NCBI GenBank assembly: GCA_019747815.1
Contig: JAIEQJ010000022.1
Location: 62,001-126,000 of the forward strand
Reading direction: 5' to 3'
Length of the DNA stretch: 64,000 bases
From: Hyphomonadaceae bacterium
GTDB taxonomy: Bacteria > Pseudomonadota > Alphaproteobacteria > Rhizobiales > Hyphomicrobiaceae
In this document: piece after piece, positions 32,652-41,817 of the stretch
How positions within the stretch are numbered: position 1 is the first letter of the stretch
Layout of the letters: each line of letters begins with the position of its first letter
Notes under the pieces: model-generated
Seen by the model: only the letters and a program-made list of their open reading frames with translations
Databases searched by the model: none
What the model was told of the DNA's origin: nothing
Translations under genes and position numbers: made by a program

Positions 32652-35075
32652 TCACGCCCGGATTTCGCCGCCCGTCGCCTTCTTCACCTCAGCGATGATC
32701 CTGGCGGCAACGGCCTCGATCTCTCCATCCGTCAGCGTCTTTTCTCTAGGCTGCAGCGTAACCTCCAGCGCCAACGATTTCTTGCCCGCACCGAGGCTCT
32801 TGCCCTCGAACACGTCGAACACGCTGACGCTGGCGATGAGCTTCTTGTCAGCCGCCATCGCGGCGCGCAAGACTTCGCCGGCCGGCACGTCGGCATCGAG
32901 AACGAAGGCGAAATCGCGACGTACCGGCATCAGGTCGGCTGCCTCGAGCGCGCTCCTGGCCAACGTCTTCCTCTTGTCGGGTGGCAGCGCTCCAAGGAAC
33001 ACCTCGAAGGCGGCCACAGGCCCGGCGACGCCCATCGCTTGGAGCGTTTCCGGGTGGACTTCGCCGAAATGCGCAAGCGTGGTCTTGGGACCAAGTCGCA
33101 GCACCGCAGAGCGGCCGGGATGGAACCAGGCCGGCGCCTCACGCACGATCTGCGCCTTCGCAGCATCAAACCCCAGCCCTGCGAGCAGTGCGACGACATC
33201 GGCCTTGGCCTCGAACAGGTCGGCGTCCTTGGCGGCGGCGGCCCAATGCCGGCCCGAGCCTGCGAACACGGCAGCGCCTGCGCGCACGCCTGAAGCCGCC
33301 ATGAACTGATCCTCGGGCTCATCGCCGCGATAGGCCTGCCCCACCTCGAACAGTCCCACGTCCGCAAAGCCACGGTTGCGGTTCTTCTGCACGGCTGCGA
33401 TGAGCCCCGGCAGCAGGCTGGGCCGCATCGAGGACATCTCGGTCGAAATCGGGTTCGCCAGCTCCAAGGCGTCCTCACCACCGCCGAAGCCGACAGCCGT
33501 GCTGCGCATGATGAACGACCAGGTGACGGCCTCCACGAGGCCGCGTCCTGCCAGCGCGCGCCGTGCACGCCTCACACGCCGCTGGTGCTCCGTCAGCACG
33601 GGACGCGCCACCCCGCTGAGGCGGGGCATGGGCGCGGACGGCACCTTGTCGAGCCCCACGACGCGGACGACCTCTTCGACAAGATCAGCGGCGCCGTGAA
33701 CGTCGGGACGCCAGCTCGGCACCGTGACCTTCGCGGACGCGGCGGTGCCTTCGATGGTGAAGCCCAGCGCGCCGAGCGTGGCTCGGATCAGCTTCTCCGG
33801 CAGGCTGATGCCGGCGAGCTTCTCAACCAGGCTGAACGAGAAGGCGATGACCTTCTTCGACACGGGCGGGGCGCCCGCAATTCTGGCCTTCGACGGCGTG
33901 CCGCCGGCCACCTCCAGCATCATGGCCGTTGCCAGATCGAGGCCGGGCTTGATGAAGGCCGGGTCGACACCGCGCTCGAAGCGATAGCGTGCGTCGCTCT
34001 GCACGCCCGCCTTGCGGCCGGTTGCTGCGGTCCGCACCGGGTCGAAGTAGGCGCACTCGATCAGAATGTTCTTGGTCTCGGTGGTGACACCCGTCTCCTC
34101 GCCGCCGAGAATGCCGCCGAAGCCCAGCACCGCGCGATCATCGGCGATCACGCACATGGTGTCGTCCACACCATAGGTTTTGCCGTCCAGCCCGAGGAAT
34201 TTCTCACCCGTCTTGCCGAGCCGCGCCCGAATAGCGCCTTGGAGCTTGTCGGCATCGTAGACGTGCAGGGGCCGGCCGCGATCGAGGCTGATGTAGTTGG
34301 TGACATCGACCAGCGCATTGATCGGCCGCAATCCGACGGCCTTCAGCCGCTTCTGCATCCAGGCGGGGGCAGCCCCGTTCTTGACGCCGCGAATGTAGCG
34401 GCCGGCGAAACATGGACACGCATCGCGCGCCTCCGGCGGGAAGTTCAGCTTGATGTCGATCGGGCAGTCATAGTCGCCTTCGACGCCGGTGACCTTCCTC
34501 TCGGGCTTCAGCTTGCCCAAGCCCGCAGCCGCCAGATCGCGCGCGATGCCGCGCACGCCAGTGCAGTCCGGTCGGTTGGGGGTGAGCTTCACCTCGATCA
34601 CCGGATCGCCCAGACCCAGCACGTCGGCGTAGCGCTGCCCAAGCTTGGCGCCCAGGGGGGGCTCGAGCTCGATGATGCCCTCGTGACTGTCGGAGAGCTC
34701 CAGCTCGCGCTCCGACACCAGCATTCCGGCCGACACGACGCCGCGAACCGGGCGCGCATCGAGCGTGATCTTGGTGCCCGGGATGTAGCTGCCGACGGGA
34801 GCGAACACGCCGATCATGCCGGCCTTGGCATTGGGCGCGCCGCACACGACCTCAACCACACCGGCGCCGGTATCGACCTTGCACACGCGCAGTCGATCGG
34901 CGTTGGGGTGCGGCCTAGCTTCCAGCACGCGTGCGATGGTGAAAGGCGCGAGCTTCTTGCCGGCATCATCGATGCTCTCAACCTCCAGCCCCATGGAGGA
35001 GAGCTTGTCCGCCAGCTCCTCCATCGATGCCGAGGTCTCCAGATGATCCTTGAGCCAGGAGAGCGTGAATTTCAT
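32652..35075 (-). CDS. pheT: Phenylalanyl-tRNA synthetase beta subunit
   Basis: 807 residues, full length. N-terminal EMAP-type tRNA-binding domain (about 40-150), B3/B4 editing domain, B5 domain, the catalytic-like core and a C-terminal FDX-ACB anticodon-binding domain ending near PREKTLTDGEIEAVAARI. Forms the alpha2-beta2 enzyme with PheS, 15 bp upstream in the same operon. Confidence 0.97.
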   Translation of the reverse strand: MKFTLSWLKDHLETSASMEELADKLSSMGLEVESIDDAGKKLAPFTIARVLEARPHPNADRLRVCKVDTGAGVVEVVCGAPNAKAGMIGVFAPVGSYIPGTKITLDARPVRGVVSAGMLVSERELELSDSHEGIIELEPPLGAKLGQRYADVLGLGDPVIEVKLTPNRPDCTGVRGIARDLAAAGLGKLKPERKVTGVEGDYDCPIDIKLNFPPEARDACPCFAGRYIRGVKNGAAPAWMQKRLKAVGLRPINALVDVTNYISLDRGRPLHVYDADKLQGAIRARLGKTGEKFLGLDGKTYGVDDTMCVIADDRAVLGFGGILGGEETGVTTETKNILIECAYFDPVRTAATGRKAGVQSDARYRFERGVDPAFIKPGLDLATAMMLEVAGGTPSKARIAGAPPVSKKVIAFSFSLVEKLAGISLPEKLIRATLGALGFTIEGTAASAKVTVPSWRPDVHGAADLVEEVVRVVGLDKVPSAPMPRLSGVARPVLTEHQRRVRRARRALAGRGLVEAVTWSFIMRSTAVGFGGGEDALELANPISTEMSSMRPSLLPGLIAAVQKNRNRGFADVGLFEVGQAYRGDEPEDQFMAASGVRAGAAVFAGSGRHWAAAAKDADLFEAKADVVALLAGLGFDAAKAQIVREAPAWFHPGRSAVLRLGPKTTLAHFGEVHPETLQAMGVAGPVAAFEVFLGALPPDKRKTLARSALEAADLMPVRRDFAFVLDADVPAGEVLRAAMAADKKLIASVSVFDVFEGKSLGAGKKSLALEVTLQPREKTLTDGEIEAVAARIIAEVKKATGGEIRA

Positions 35076-35090
35076 GGGCGTTCTCCCGGC

Positions 35091-36176
35091 TCAGCCCGAC
35101 AGACCGCCGGCCAGAGTCGGCACGTCGAGCGCCGCAAAGCCGTAGTGCCTCAGCCACCTAAGGTCGGCGGAGAACATGTCGCGCAGATCGGGAATGCCGT
35201 ATTTCAGCATGGCGATGCGATCAAGACCCATGCCGAAGGCGAAGCCCTGGTACCTGTCGGGGTCAAGGCCGCAGTTGCGGATGACGTCGGGATGCACCAT
35301 GCCGCTGCCCAGGATCTCCAGCCATTGACCTGGCTTGCCAATGGCGGCGGCGTCGAGGTCCACCTCCATCGACGGCTCCGTGAACGGGAAATGCGAGGCG
35401 CGGAATCGCATGCGCACCTCGTCCACCTCGAAAAACGCCTTGCAGAACTCCTCCAGGCACCACTTGAGATGGCCAAGGTGCGTGGTCTCGTCGATGACCA
35501 GCCCTTCGACCTGGTGGAACATCGGCGTGTGCGTGGCATCGCTGTCGATGCGGTAGACGCGACCCGGCGCAATGATACGGATCGGCGGTTTCTGCGACAT
35601 CATCGTGCGGATCTGCACAGGGCTCGTGTGTGTGCGCAGAACCTTGATGGGGGCGGTGGCGCCTTCTTTCCCCGAGCCCTTCATATAGAAGGTATCGTGC
35701 TCCTGTCGGGCGGGATGCTCTGGCGGGATGTTGAGTTTGGTGAAGTTGAGATCGTCGGTCTCGATGTCGGGCCCCTCGGCGACGGCAAAGCCCATGTCGC
35801 CGAAGATCTCCGCCACCTCGTCCCACACCTGGCTGACGGGATGAATGCGCCCGTCCTGCAGCGGCCCAAGCCGCACGGGCAGTGTGACGTCCGCCCGCTC
35901 GGTGGCGATGCGCGCCGAAAGCTGATTGCGCTCCAGGTCCGCCCGGCGGGCATCCAGCGCCTCGCCGACACGCGCCTTGAGCCCGTTGACGGCCTGTCCG
36001 AACGCCTTGCGCTGGTCGGCAGGCAGCGTGCCCAGCTGCGCCATCAGCTCCGGCACGCGCCCTTTCCTGCCGAGGGCTGCAATACGCACACGCTCGATGG
36101 CCTCAAGGTCGCCGGCGGCGCCGATCTCGGCGAGCAGCGCGGCTTCGAGCGCGGTGAGGTCGGTGGTTTCAGCCAT
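35091..36176 (-). CDS. pheS: Phenylalanyl-tRNA synthetase alpha subunit
   Basis: Catalytic class II subunit of 361 residues. N-terminal coiled coil (1-90), then motif 2 region ([10 protein letters not shown]) and motif 3 ([14 protein letters not shown]). ATG at 36176 (MAETTDL) is chosen; an in-frame extension to 36239 has no support. Part of the infC-rpmI-rplT-pheST block. Confidence 0.96.
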   Translation of the reverse strand: MAETTDLTALEAALLAEIGAAGDLEAIERVRIAALGRKGRVPELMAQLGTLPADQRKAFGQAVNGLKARVGEALDARRADLERNQLSARIATERADVTLPVRLGPLQDGRIHPVSQVWDEVAEIFGDMGFAVAEGPDIETDDLNFTKLNIPPEHPARQEHDTFYMKGSGKEGATAPIKVLRTHTSPVQIRTMMSQKPPIRIIAPGRVYRIDSDATHTPMFHQVEGLVIDETTHLGHLKWCLEEFCKAFFEVDEVRMRFRASHFPFTEPSMEVDLDAAAIGKPGQWLEILGSGMVHPDVIRNCGLDPDRYQGFAFGMGLDRIAMLKYGIPDLRDMFSADLRWLRHYGFAALDVPTLAGGLSG

Positions 36177-36189
36177 TGCAGAGCTCGCA

Positions 36190-36348
36190 TTCTCGACGTC
36201 ATCCCCGAGCGGGCGGGGATCCAAGTCACGGTTCAGCAAGGATGCAGCCGTCGATGAGACACGCGCTTCAACGCGATGTCAAAACTGCGAGCCGCACCTT
36301 CTCGGCAACGTGGACCGGGTTCCCGCCTCCGCGGGAGTGACGTTGGCG
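36190..36348. repeat. Palindromic intergenic repeat between pheS and rplT
   Basis: The left arm GTCATCCCCGAGCGGGCGGG (about 36199-36218) and the right arm, ending CGCCTCCGCGGGAGTGACG (about 36327-36345), are imperfect inverted copies enclosing about 110 bp. This is the look of the dispersed 'GTCATCCCCGC' palindromes common in Hyphomicrobiales. A related element ends at about 63641. Confidence 0.55.
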
Positions 36349-36355
36349 GTGGATA

Positions 36356-36718
36356 TCAGGCCGCCTTCAGCTTAGCGGCGGCCTGGTCGACCAGGGCCTT
36401 GAACCCAGCCGTGTCCTTGACGGCGAGATCGGCCAGCACCTTGCGGTCGATCTCGATGCCGGCCTTGCCCAGACCGTCGATAAATCGGCCGTAGGTGAGG
36501 CCGTGCTCGCGCACAGCCGCATTGATGCGCTGGATCCAAAGTGCGCGGAAGGTGCGCTTCTTGCGCTTGCGGTCGCGATAGGCGTACTGCATCGCCTTCT
36601 CGACCGCCTGTTTGGCGACCCGGATCGTGTTCTTGCGCCGGCCGTAGTAGCCTTTGGCCTTCTTCAGAACCTTCTTGTGCTTGGCATGGGCGGTGACGCC
36701 GCGCTTGACGCGTGCCAT
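36356..36718 (-). CDS. rplT: 50S ribosomal protein bL20
   Basis: Complete 120-residue protein with the basic N-terminal extension ([20 protein letters not shown]) and the globular C-terminus. L20 is also the translational autorepressor of rpmI-rplT in enterobacteria. 54 bp after rpmI. Confidence 0.98.
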   Translation of the reverse strand: MARVKRGVTAHAKHKKVLKKAKGYYGRRKNTIRVAKQAVEKAMQYAYRDRKRKKRTFRALWIQRINAAVREHGLTYGRFIDGLGKAGIEIDRKVLADLAVKDTAGFKALVDQAAAKLKAA

Positions 36719-36772
36719 GGTCTCTTACTCCGTCAGGCTAAAAGATGAGGATCTGGCGTGCTGACCTTGCTG

Positions 36773-36973
36773 TCAGCGGGCGTAAGGCATGTACTTCTTG
36801 ACGATCTTGGCGTCGCTGTCGTTCAGCACCATGGTGCCGCGCGCGGTGCGCACAAATTTTGCGGTCCGCTTGATCATGCCGTGACGCTTACCCTGGGCCT
36901 GGGCCTTGACCTTGCCCGTACCCGTCATCTTGAAGCGCTTTTTGGCGCCGCTCTTAGTCTTCAGCTTGGGCAT
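36773..36973 (-). CDS. rpmI: 50S ribosomal protein bL35
   Basis: Complete 66-residue basic protein, [18 protein letters not shown] at the N-terminus. Separated from infC by 148 bp containing two hairpins. Confidence 0.98.
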   Translation of the reverse strand: MPKLKTKSGAKKRFKMTGTGKVKAQAQGKRHGMIKRTAKFVRTARGTMVLNDSDAKIVKKYMPYAR

Positions 36974-37032
36974 TTTGCTCGCTCCTTATCGCTCACGGGC
37001 GCAAGCCCCGAGCCGGTTATTGAAAGCATGGA

Positions 37033-37064
37033 AAGCCGCCACGGCATGCCCCGCCGGGCGGCTT
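37033..37064 (-). promoter_or_regulatory. Hairpin in the rpmI leader
   Basis: AAGCCGCC (37033-37040) and GGCGGCTT (37057-37064), perfect 8-bp arms around a 16-nt loop that itself contains GGCATGCC. In the leader of rpmI; L20-type autoregulation acts in this part of the operon in other bacteria. Confidence 0.4.
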
Positions 37065-37082
37065 GAGCGCGTGTCATAGTCG

Positions 37083-37117
37083 AAAAATAGGCTGCGGCGC
37101 AATGGGTTTTGCGCCGC
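37083..37117 (-). terminator. Intrinsic terminator/attenuator after infC
   Basis: On the minus strand GCGGCGCAA and TTGCGCCGC (9-bp perfect arms, 6-nt loop) are followed after 4 nt by TATTTTT. It lies directly downstream of the infC stop and before rpmI, where partial termination would set the ratio of IF3 to L35-L20. Confidence 0.6.
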
Positions 37118-37121
37118 GTCC

Positions 37122-37664
37122 CTAGCGCGGGGCCAGCACCATGACCATCTGGCGCCCCTCCATGCGGGGCTCCGATTCGACCTTGGCAATGGGTTCGGTG
37201 TCCAATTTTACGCGTTGCAGCACCTGCCAGCCGAGCTCCTGATGCGACAACTCGCGGCCACGGAAGCGCAGCGTTACCTTCACCTTGTCGCCTTCGTCGA
37301 AGAACCGCTTAATCGAGCGCATCTTCACGTCGTAGTCGTGATCGTCGATGCTTGGGCGCATCTTGATCTCTTTCATCTCGACGACTTTCTGACGCTTGCG
37401 CGCCTCGGCGGCCTTCTTCTGCTCTTGATATTTGTATTTGCCATAATCGAGGATCTTGGCCACGGGCGGACTGGCGTCCGGGGAAATCTCAACGAGATCG
37501 AGCCCAACCTCGGCGGCCTTGGTCATGGCCTCAGCGGTGGGCACGACGCCTACGTTCTGGCCTGTATGATCGATCAATCGAACTTGAGGGACCCGGATAT
37601 CTTCATTCATCCGCGGACCCGATGAAGCGGCGCGCTCCGGCGCGCCTCGCGTTGGACGACGTAT
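37122..37664 (-). CDS. infC: Translation initiation factor IF-3
   Basis: 180 residues from a proposed ATA start. The IF3 N domain contains [20 protein letters not shown] and the C domain [21 protein letters not shown]. Homologs in alphaproteobacteria begin IRRP-, which matches the codon ATA at 37664 followed by CGT-CGT-CCA. AAAGGAG lies 8 nt upstream, the ideal spacing. No ATG, GTG or TTG fits this ribosome site. Rare start codons in infC are the basis of IF3 autoregulation (AUU in E. coli). The next ATG in frame (37610) would delete conserved residues. Confidence 0.92.
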   Translation of the reverse strand: MRRPTRGAPERAASSGPRMNEDIRVPQVRLIDHTGQNVGVVPTAEAMTKAAEVGLDLVEISPDASPPVAKILDYGKYKYQEQKKAAEARKRQKVVEMKEIKMRPSIDDHDYDVKMRSIKRFFDEGDKVKVTLRFRGRELSHQELGWQVLQRVKLDTEPIAKVESEPRMEGRQMVMVLAPR

Positions 37665-37769
37665 GTTGCAATCTCCTTTGTCTATTGCACTGACATCTGA
37701 TGCCCGCCCCGGCCCCCCAAAGGCAGGCTCGAAGCGCACTCAAGAGAATCGGAGAGATGATAGCCGAAG

Positions 37770-39023
37770 TCAAGGTTGCCGGGCGGGTTCCGTCAGGGAA
37801 CGTCTGTTGGAACAATCGGCATTGAAGCGGGCTTCCAGGGCTGTGCCTAGCAACCTGTCGTAGACCGCGAGCGTCCGACGCTGCATGGCCTCGGTCGTAA
37901 AGTTGGCGAGCACGTGGCGGCGAGCCCTTGCCCCTATTTCCGTCCGTTCCGCCGGCGCCATGACCAGCACGTTGGCCAGTGCCCCGGAAAGCGCCTCGGG
38001 GTTGTCCGGCGACACCAGCCATCCGGTGATTTCCTGTTTTGCGGCAATCGGTTGCGCAAGAACAGTCTCCGGCGGCGCACCGATGTTGGTGGCAATCACC
38101 GGACAGGCCAGCGCTGCCGCCTCGATGGCCGTTCTGCCGAACGCCTCCGGCTCAATCGAGGCAACCACGGTGACGTGGGCAGCGAGATAGGCCGCCGCCA
38201 TGTCGTCCACATGGCCGGCCAGGTGGACATGCTTCTGCAACCCCAGGCGCTCGATTTGCTCCTGCAACTCTTTGACATAGCCGTCACGCCCTTGGGCGTC
38301 GCCGGCCAGGACAACGACCGTGTCCTGCAGGCTCCCGCGGTTGCGGAGCCGGGACAGGGCGGCGATCAGCACGCCCTGTCCCTTCCAGCGCGTCAGCCGG
38401 GCCGCCTGCAGGATCACGCGCTGCGCGGGCGCCACACCCCAGCGACGGCGGAGCGCAGCGACGCGATCCTGGGCGACAATGCTCGGGTCGAAAGCGCCCG
38501 TGTCGACGCCGCGATGGATCACCTCCAGACGCCGGCGCGGGGTGGCATGGCGAGAGGCGATGAGATCGGCGGTGTAGCGAGAATTGGCGATCACCACGTC
38601 ACCGCGCGCCATCACGCCATTGTAGAGCCTTTTCAGCACGTTGGTTTCGCCGTAGGCACCATGATAGGTGGTGACGAACGGTACCGCTTGCTGCCGCGCC
38701 GCCCGCAAGGCGCTCCACGCCGGCGCGCGGCTGCGGGCGTGAATGAGATCGACCCCTTCGGCAGCCACCAACCGCCCTATGGCGCGCGCGTTGGCCATCA
38801 GCTTGAGCGGGTTCTTGGTGGCAGCCGGGAAAGGGACGGCCTCGCCGCCGACCGCAACCACGCGTGGGCTCAGGCGGCCCGGCTCGGCCAGCACCAGCGC
38901 CCGTCCGCCGGCGCGCACGACGGCATCGGCCATCTCGACAGCCGACAGCTCCGCGCCGCCGGCATCGAGCTGCGGAATGATCTGCAGTATGGTTGGCCGG
39001 TCCTTCGGCACCGCCGATCGCAT
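37770..39023 (-). CDS. Glycosyltransferase family 4 protein
   Basis: 417 residues, GT-B fold. N-terminal domain begins ILQIIPQLDAGGAELSAVEM; the C-terminal nucleotide-sugar site carries the EX7E motif (EPEAFGRTAIEAAA). Resembles lipopolysaccharide or cell-envelope GT4 enzymes. Starts 28 bp from the divergent hydrolase gene; GGAGG lies 10 nt before the ATG. Acceptor and donor unknown. Confidence 0.9.
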   Translation of the reverse strand: MRSAVPKDRPTILQIIPQLDAGGAELSAVEMADAVVRAGGRALVLAEPGRLSPRVVAVGGEAVPFPAATKNPLKLMANARAIGRLVAAEGVDLIHARSRAPAWSALRAARQQAVPFVTTYHGAYGETNVLKRLYNGVMARGDVVIANSRYTADLIASRHATPRRRLEVIHRGVDTGAFDPSIVAQDRVAALRRRWGVAPAQRVILQAARLTRWKGQGVLIAALSRLRNRGSLQDTVVVLAGDAQGRDGYVKELQEQIERLGLQKHVHLAGHVDDMAAAYLAAHVTVVASIEPEAFGRTAIEAAALACPVIATNIGAPPETVLAQPIAAKQEITGWLVSPDNPEALSGALANVLVMAPAERTEIGARARRHVLANFTTEAMQRRTLAVYDRLLGTALEARFNADCSNRRSLTEPARQP

Positions 39024-39051
39024 CAGTTCGTCACCTCCAGGGCTTCATAGA

Positions 39052-39858
39052 ATGGTTAACCCGCAACCGCAATTGCTCGACATAGGAACCGGCGCCGAGC
39101 GGCGACGCATCGCCTATCTGCGCGAGGGGGCCATTCGCGGCGGCAGTGCCGGTCTGGTCTGGCTGTGCGGACTGAAGTCGGAAATGGCCAGCACCAAGGC
39201 GACGGCAGTGGCGGATTGGGCCCGAGCGGAAGGGCGAGCCAGCCTGCGCTTCGACTATTCCGGCCATGGCCGTTCGGAAGGCCGCTTCGAGGAGGGCACC
39301 GTCAGCCGCTGGCTGGAGGAAACGCGCGCCGTGTTCGGCCAACTCACCCAAGGACCACAGGTGCTGATCGGCTCCAGCATGGGCGGCTACATCGCCCTCC
39401 TGCTGTTGCGCGCCCTGTTGGCCGAAACCCCCAAGGAGGCGGCGCGCATCAAAGGGCTCGTGCTGGTCGCGCCGGCCTGGGACATGACGGACCTGATGTG
39501 GGAGAGATTTCCCGTCAGCGCCCGCAAGGACATCGAGGAGAGGGGCGTCTATCTGCGCCCCTCCGCCTATGGCGACGGCCCCTATCCCATCACCCGCACT
39601 TTCATCGAGGACGGCCGCAGGCATCGGATCGGCGCCGCGCCCTTCGATCCCGGCCGGCCGGTCCATATCCTGCACGGGTTGCAGGACCCGGACGTGCCGT
39701 GGGAGCACACCCTCGATCTCGTCGCGCACCTCTCCGGCGACTGGACGCGCGTGTCGGCTGTTCCTGACGGCGAGCACCGCCTGTCGCGCCCCCAGGACAT
39801 CGCTCTCCTGCTCGACATGATCCGCGCGGTGTCCGATGGGGCGGGCTTCCCGGCCTGA
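39052..39858 (+). CDS. Alpha/beta hydrolase
   Basis: 268 residues. Nucleophile Ser109 in GSSMGG, an Asp in LQDPDVPW (212 or 214) and His242 in DGEHRLSR form the triad; FDYSGHGRSEG is the oxyanion-side loop. Similar to short, palmitoyl-thioesterase-like serine hydrolases. ATG at 39052. Ends 3 bp from the convergent PcfJ-like gene. Substrate unknown. Confidence 0.88.
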   Translation: MVNPQPQLLDIGTGAERRRIAYLREGAIRGGSAGLVWLCGLKSEMASTKATAVADWARAEGRASLRFDYSGHGRSEGRFEEGTVSRWLEETRAVFGQLTQGPQVLIGSSMGGYIALLLLRALLAETPKEAARIKGLVLVAPAWDMTDLMWERFPVSARKDIEERGVYLRPSAYGDGPYPITRTFIEDGRRHRIGAAPFDPGRPVHILHGLQDPDVPWEHTLDLVAHLSGDWTRVSAVPDGEHRLSRPQDIALLLDMIRAVSDGAGFPA

Positions 39859-39861
39859 GCC

Positions 39862-41115
39862 TCAGGGCCGGTCACGGCCGGCTACTGCCGTCTCAACAAC
39901 CGAAGCGCCGACACGTTCGCCAAGCGCGCGCATTCTGAGCGGCAGCTCGGCCGTGCGCCGCTCAGGCCCGCGGCGCCCCCCTCGCGTCCGCCGTGCCGCG
40001 ACGGGGATCACTACAACGTGCCGAAACAGCTGCTCGTGTGGCGTACCAGCCAGAAACGCAAGATATGGTCCCCACAACTGCCGCTGTGCCTCCGTGCGCT
40101 TGGCCGGCTTTGGCGCATGCCGCGCCGGCACCAGAGGCTCAAGGCGCTGGCCGCCGAGCCACGCAAATGTCGCCTGCCACACGTCGGGCGGGGCGCGGCG
40201 GTTGCGAGCTGCCCTGAGTTGCACGATCGTCGGCATTGTCGCTTCCGTCTCATGCAGGCCGATTTCGACGCACGCGACGCTGCGCGCATTCTTGCGGATG
40301 GAGAAGATTGCGGTGGCACCCATGCGGAGCTGGTCGGCGTATTGATCCAGGCAGTTATCGAGCGCTTCGCTCTCGGCGACGAAGTCGTCGACCGTCCGCA
40401 GCGCAACGAAGCTATATCCAACGGCCATTCCATCCGAGAGCCAGGGCATTTCAATGCCAGAGCCCAAGCACTCGATCAGCTGCAGCCGCTGGCGCCACAC
40501 GCCCAGCTCCTCGCGCGCACGCTTGAAGCTCATGTCCGGATGCCACGGCTTGCGCAACAGCCTATGGCCCAGGTGGCCTTCGTGTTCGCTGAACCACGCC
40601 CATGCCGCCATGGACATGAAAAATTCTTCCGGCGGCGCAATCAGGTCGTCCTGGCGGGCCAGCCAAAGCGCATAGCGCTGACTGCAGGCCGCATGGGCGT
40701 GGGCCACGCGCGTCAGCCAGATCGGCGCGAGCCGGGTATCGGGCGGGACCAGCCCGGTGATCCGAAACCCGAAATCCGGGTCTGTCGAGAGCGCTGGCAA
40801 GGGTGCGGCGAATGCGTGCGGTGGCAGCTTGCGCAGCCACCACGCAACGCCGAGCGCATCGGCAGCTTCGCGCAGCGGAGCACCCGTATTCACCAGCGCG
40901 AATGTGCGCTCGCGCTGTGGGGGCGTGGCGTAGCCCGTCGCCAGCGCGAACAGAAGCGCAGGGAAAGTGTCGGCCAGGTCCTCAAGTGCCGGCGCACAAC
41001 ACGTGAGATCGGCAACAAGGCGCCGATAGTGGGGGTGGAAGGCCTCGATCCGCCGCCGCCTTCGTTCGGCGGCATCTTCCTTTGCCGGCGCAGCCACACT
41101 CGTGACGGCAGTCAT
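39862..41115 (-). CDS. PcfJ-like domain protein
   Basis: 417 residues from the ATG at 41115 (24 more from 41187). The central part, LRTVDDFVAESEALDNCLDQ and the following ATAIFSIRKNARSVACVEIG, resembles the PcfJ-like domain (conserved His/Cys-x-x-Tyr and Ile-Arg segments) known from conjugative plasmids and scattered chromosomal proteins of unknown role. The N-terminal half is helical and the last 40 residues are Arg-rich. No conjugation gene is nearby. Assignment rests on motif resemblance. Confidence 0.55.
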   Translation of the reverse strand: MTAVTSVAAPAKEDAAERRRRRIEAFHPHYRRLVADLTCCAPALEDLADTFPALLFALATGYATPPQRERTFALVNTGAPLREAADALGVAWWLRKLPPHAFAAPLPALSTDPDFGFRITGLVPPDTRLAPIWLTRVAHAHAACSQRYALWLARQDDLIAPPEEFFMSMAAWAWFSEHEGHLGHRLLRKPWHPDMSFKRAREELGVWRQRLQLIECLGSGIEMPWLSDGMAVGYSFVALRTVDDFVAESEALDNCLDQYADQLRMGATAIFSIRKNARSVACVEIGLHETEATMPTIVQLRAARNRRAPPDVWQATFAWLGGQRLEPLVPARHAPKPAKRTEAQRQLWGPYLAFLAGTPHEQLFRHVVVIPVAARRTRGGRRGPERRTAELPLRMRALGERVGASVVETAVAGRDRP

Positions 41116-41220
41116 GTTTGGTGTCGCAAACTTTGCCAACGCACCGCGCCCGTCCAGGGCTGGAGGGGTAGCGCAACAAAGTGGCAAAAACGCGAGAGTG
41201 CTCCGACGCGCGCTGCCCGC

Positions 41221-41817
41221 TCAGCGCAAACTGTTGAGCGCTTGGCCGAAACCGGCGAGCGATATGGGAATGCCGATGCCGGCTTCCTCGCTCTGGAAGA
41301 TGATGAAGACCGCACTCTTGCCACTCTTCAACTGCTCGACAAGAGGGTCTTCCACCACCACCTGCGCGTAGCACGCAAATGTATTGCACCTGACAAACGG
41401 CGCATGGCCGACATCCTTGTTGTCGATCTTGAGACCGAGACCCGGCGGCAGCAACACGCCCAGCGGCGCGAACACGCGCAACACGCGCCGGCCGTCCGAG
41501 AATCTCTGGAAGTAGACGGTGAGGCCCACGTTGTTGCGATCCTCGGCCGTCACGCTCTGAACGATGGCGCATATCTCATTCTTGGCGCCCGGCGGCGGCG
41601 GCCTGCAGACGATCTGCCAGTCCCCGTGCTGCGCCTTGACGGTGCCACCCTCCAGCCCCTGCGTCTGTGCGTGTGCAAGAGGCACGATCGCCAGCGCGGC
41701 CAGGAGGAACGCGGGATGCAGCCAAGTGCGCCAGTCCGTGCCGGCGCGGCGGCAACTGCGGAGGAGGGAAAGGATCAAGCTGAACCCCAGGGGCACGTCG
41801 GCTGTTGGAACGCCCAT
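41221..41817 (-). CDS. Invasion-associated locus B (IalB) family protein
   Basis: 198 residues, with an N-terminal hydrophobic signal (FLLAALAIVPLAHA, cleavage before QTQG) and a periplasmic domain with the family start HGDWQIVC and four Cys (IVC, EIC, VRC, ACY) for disulfides. Named after the Bartonella invasion locus but widespread in non-pathogenic Hyphomicrobiales. Start uncertain: ATG at 41817 has a weak ribosome site. Next to the oxidase cluster, a frequent arrangement. Confidence 0.85.
   Translation of the reverse strand: MGVPTADVPLGFSLILSLLRSCRRAGTDWRTWLHPAFLLAALAIVPLAHAQTQGLEGGTVKAQHGDWQIVCRPPPPGAKNEICAIVQSVTAEDRNNVGLTVYFQRFSDGRRVLRVFAPLGVLLPPGLGLKIDNKDVGHAPFVRCNTFACYAQVVVEDPLVEQLKSGKSAVFIIFQSEEAGIGIPISLAGFGQALNSLR

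Noticed and set aside
33585-36257. An 890-residue rightward open frame across pheT and pheS
   Set aside because: Antisense shadow of two unambiguous tRNA synthetase genes.
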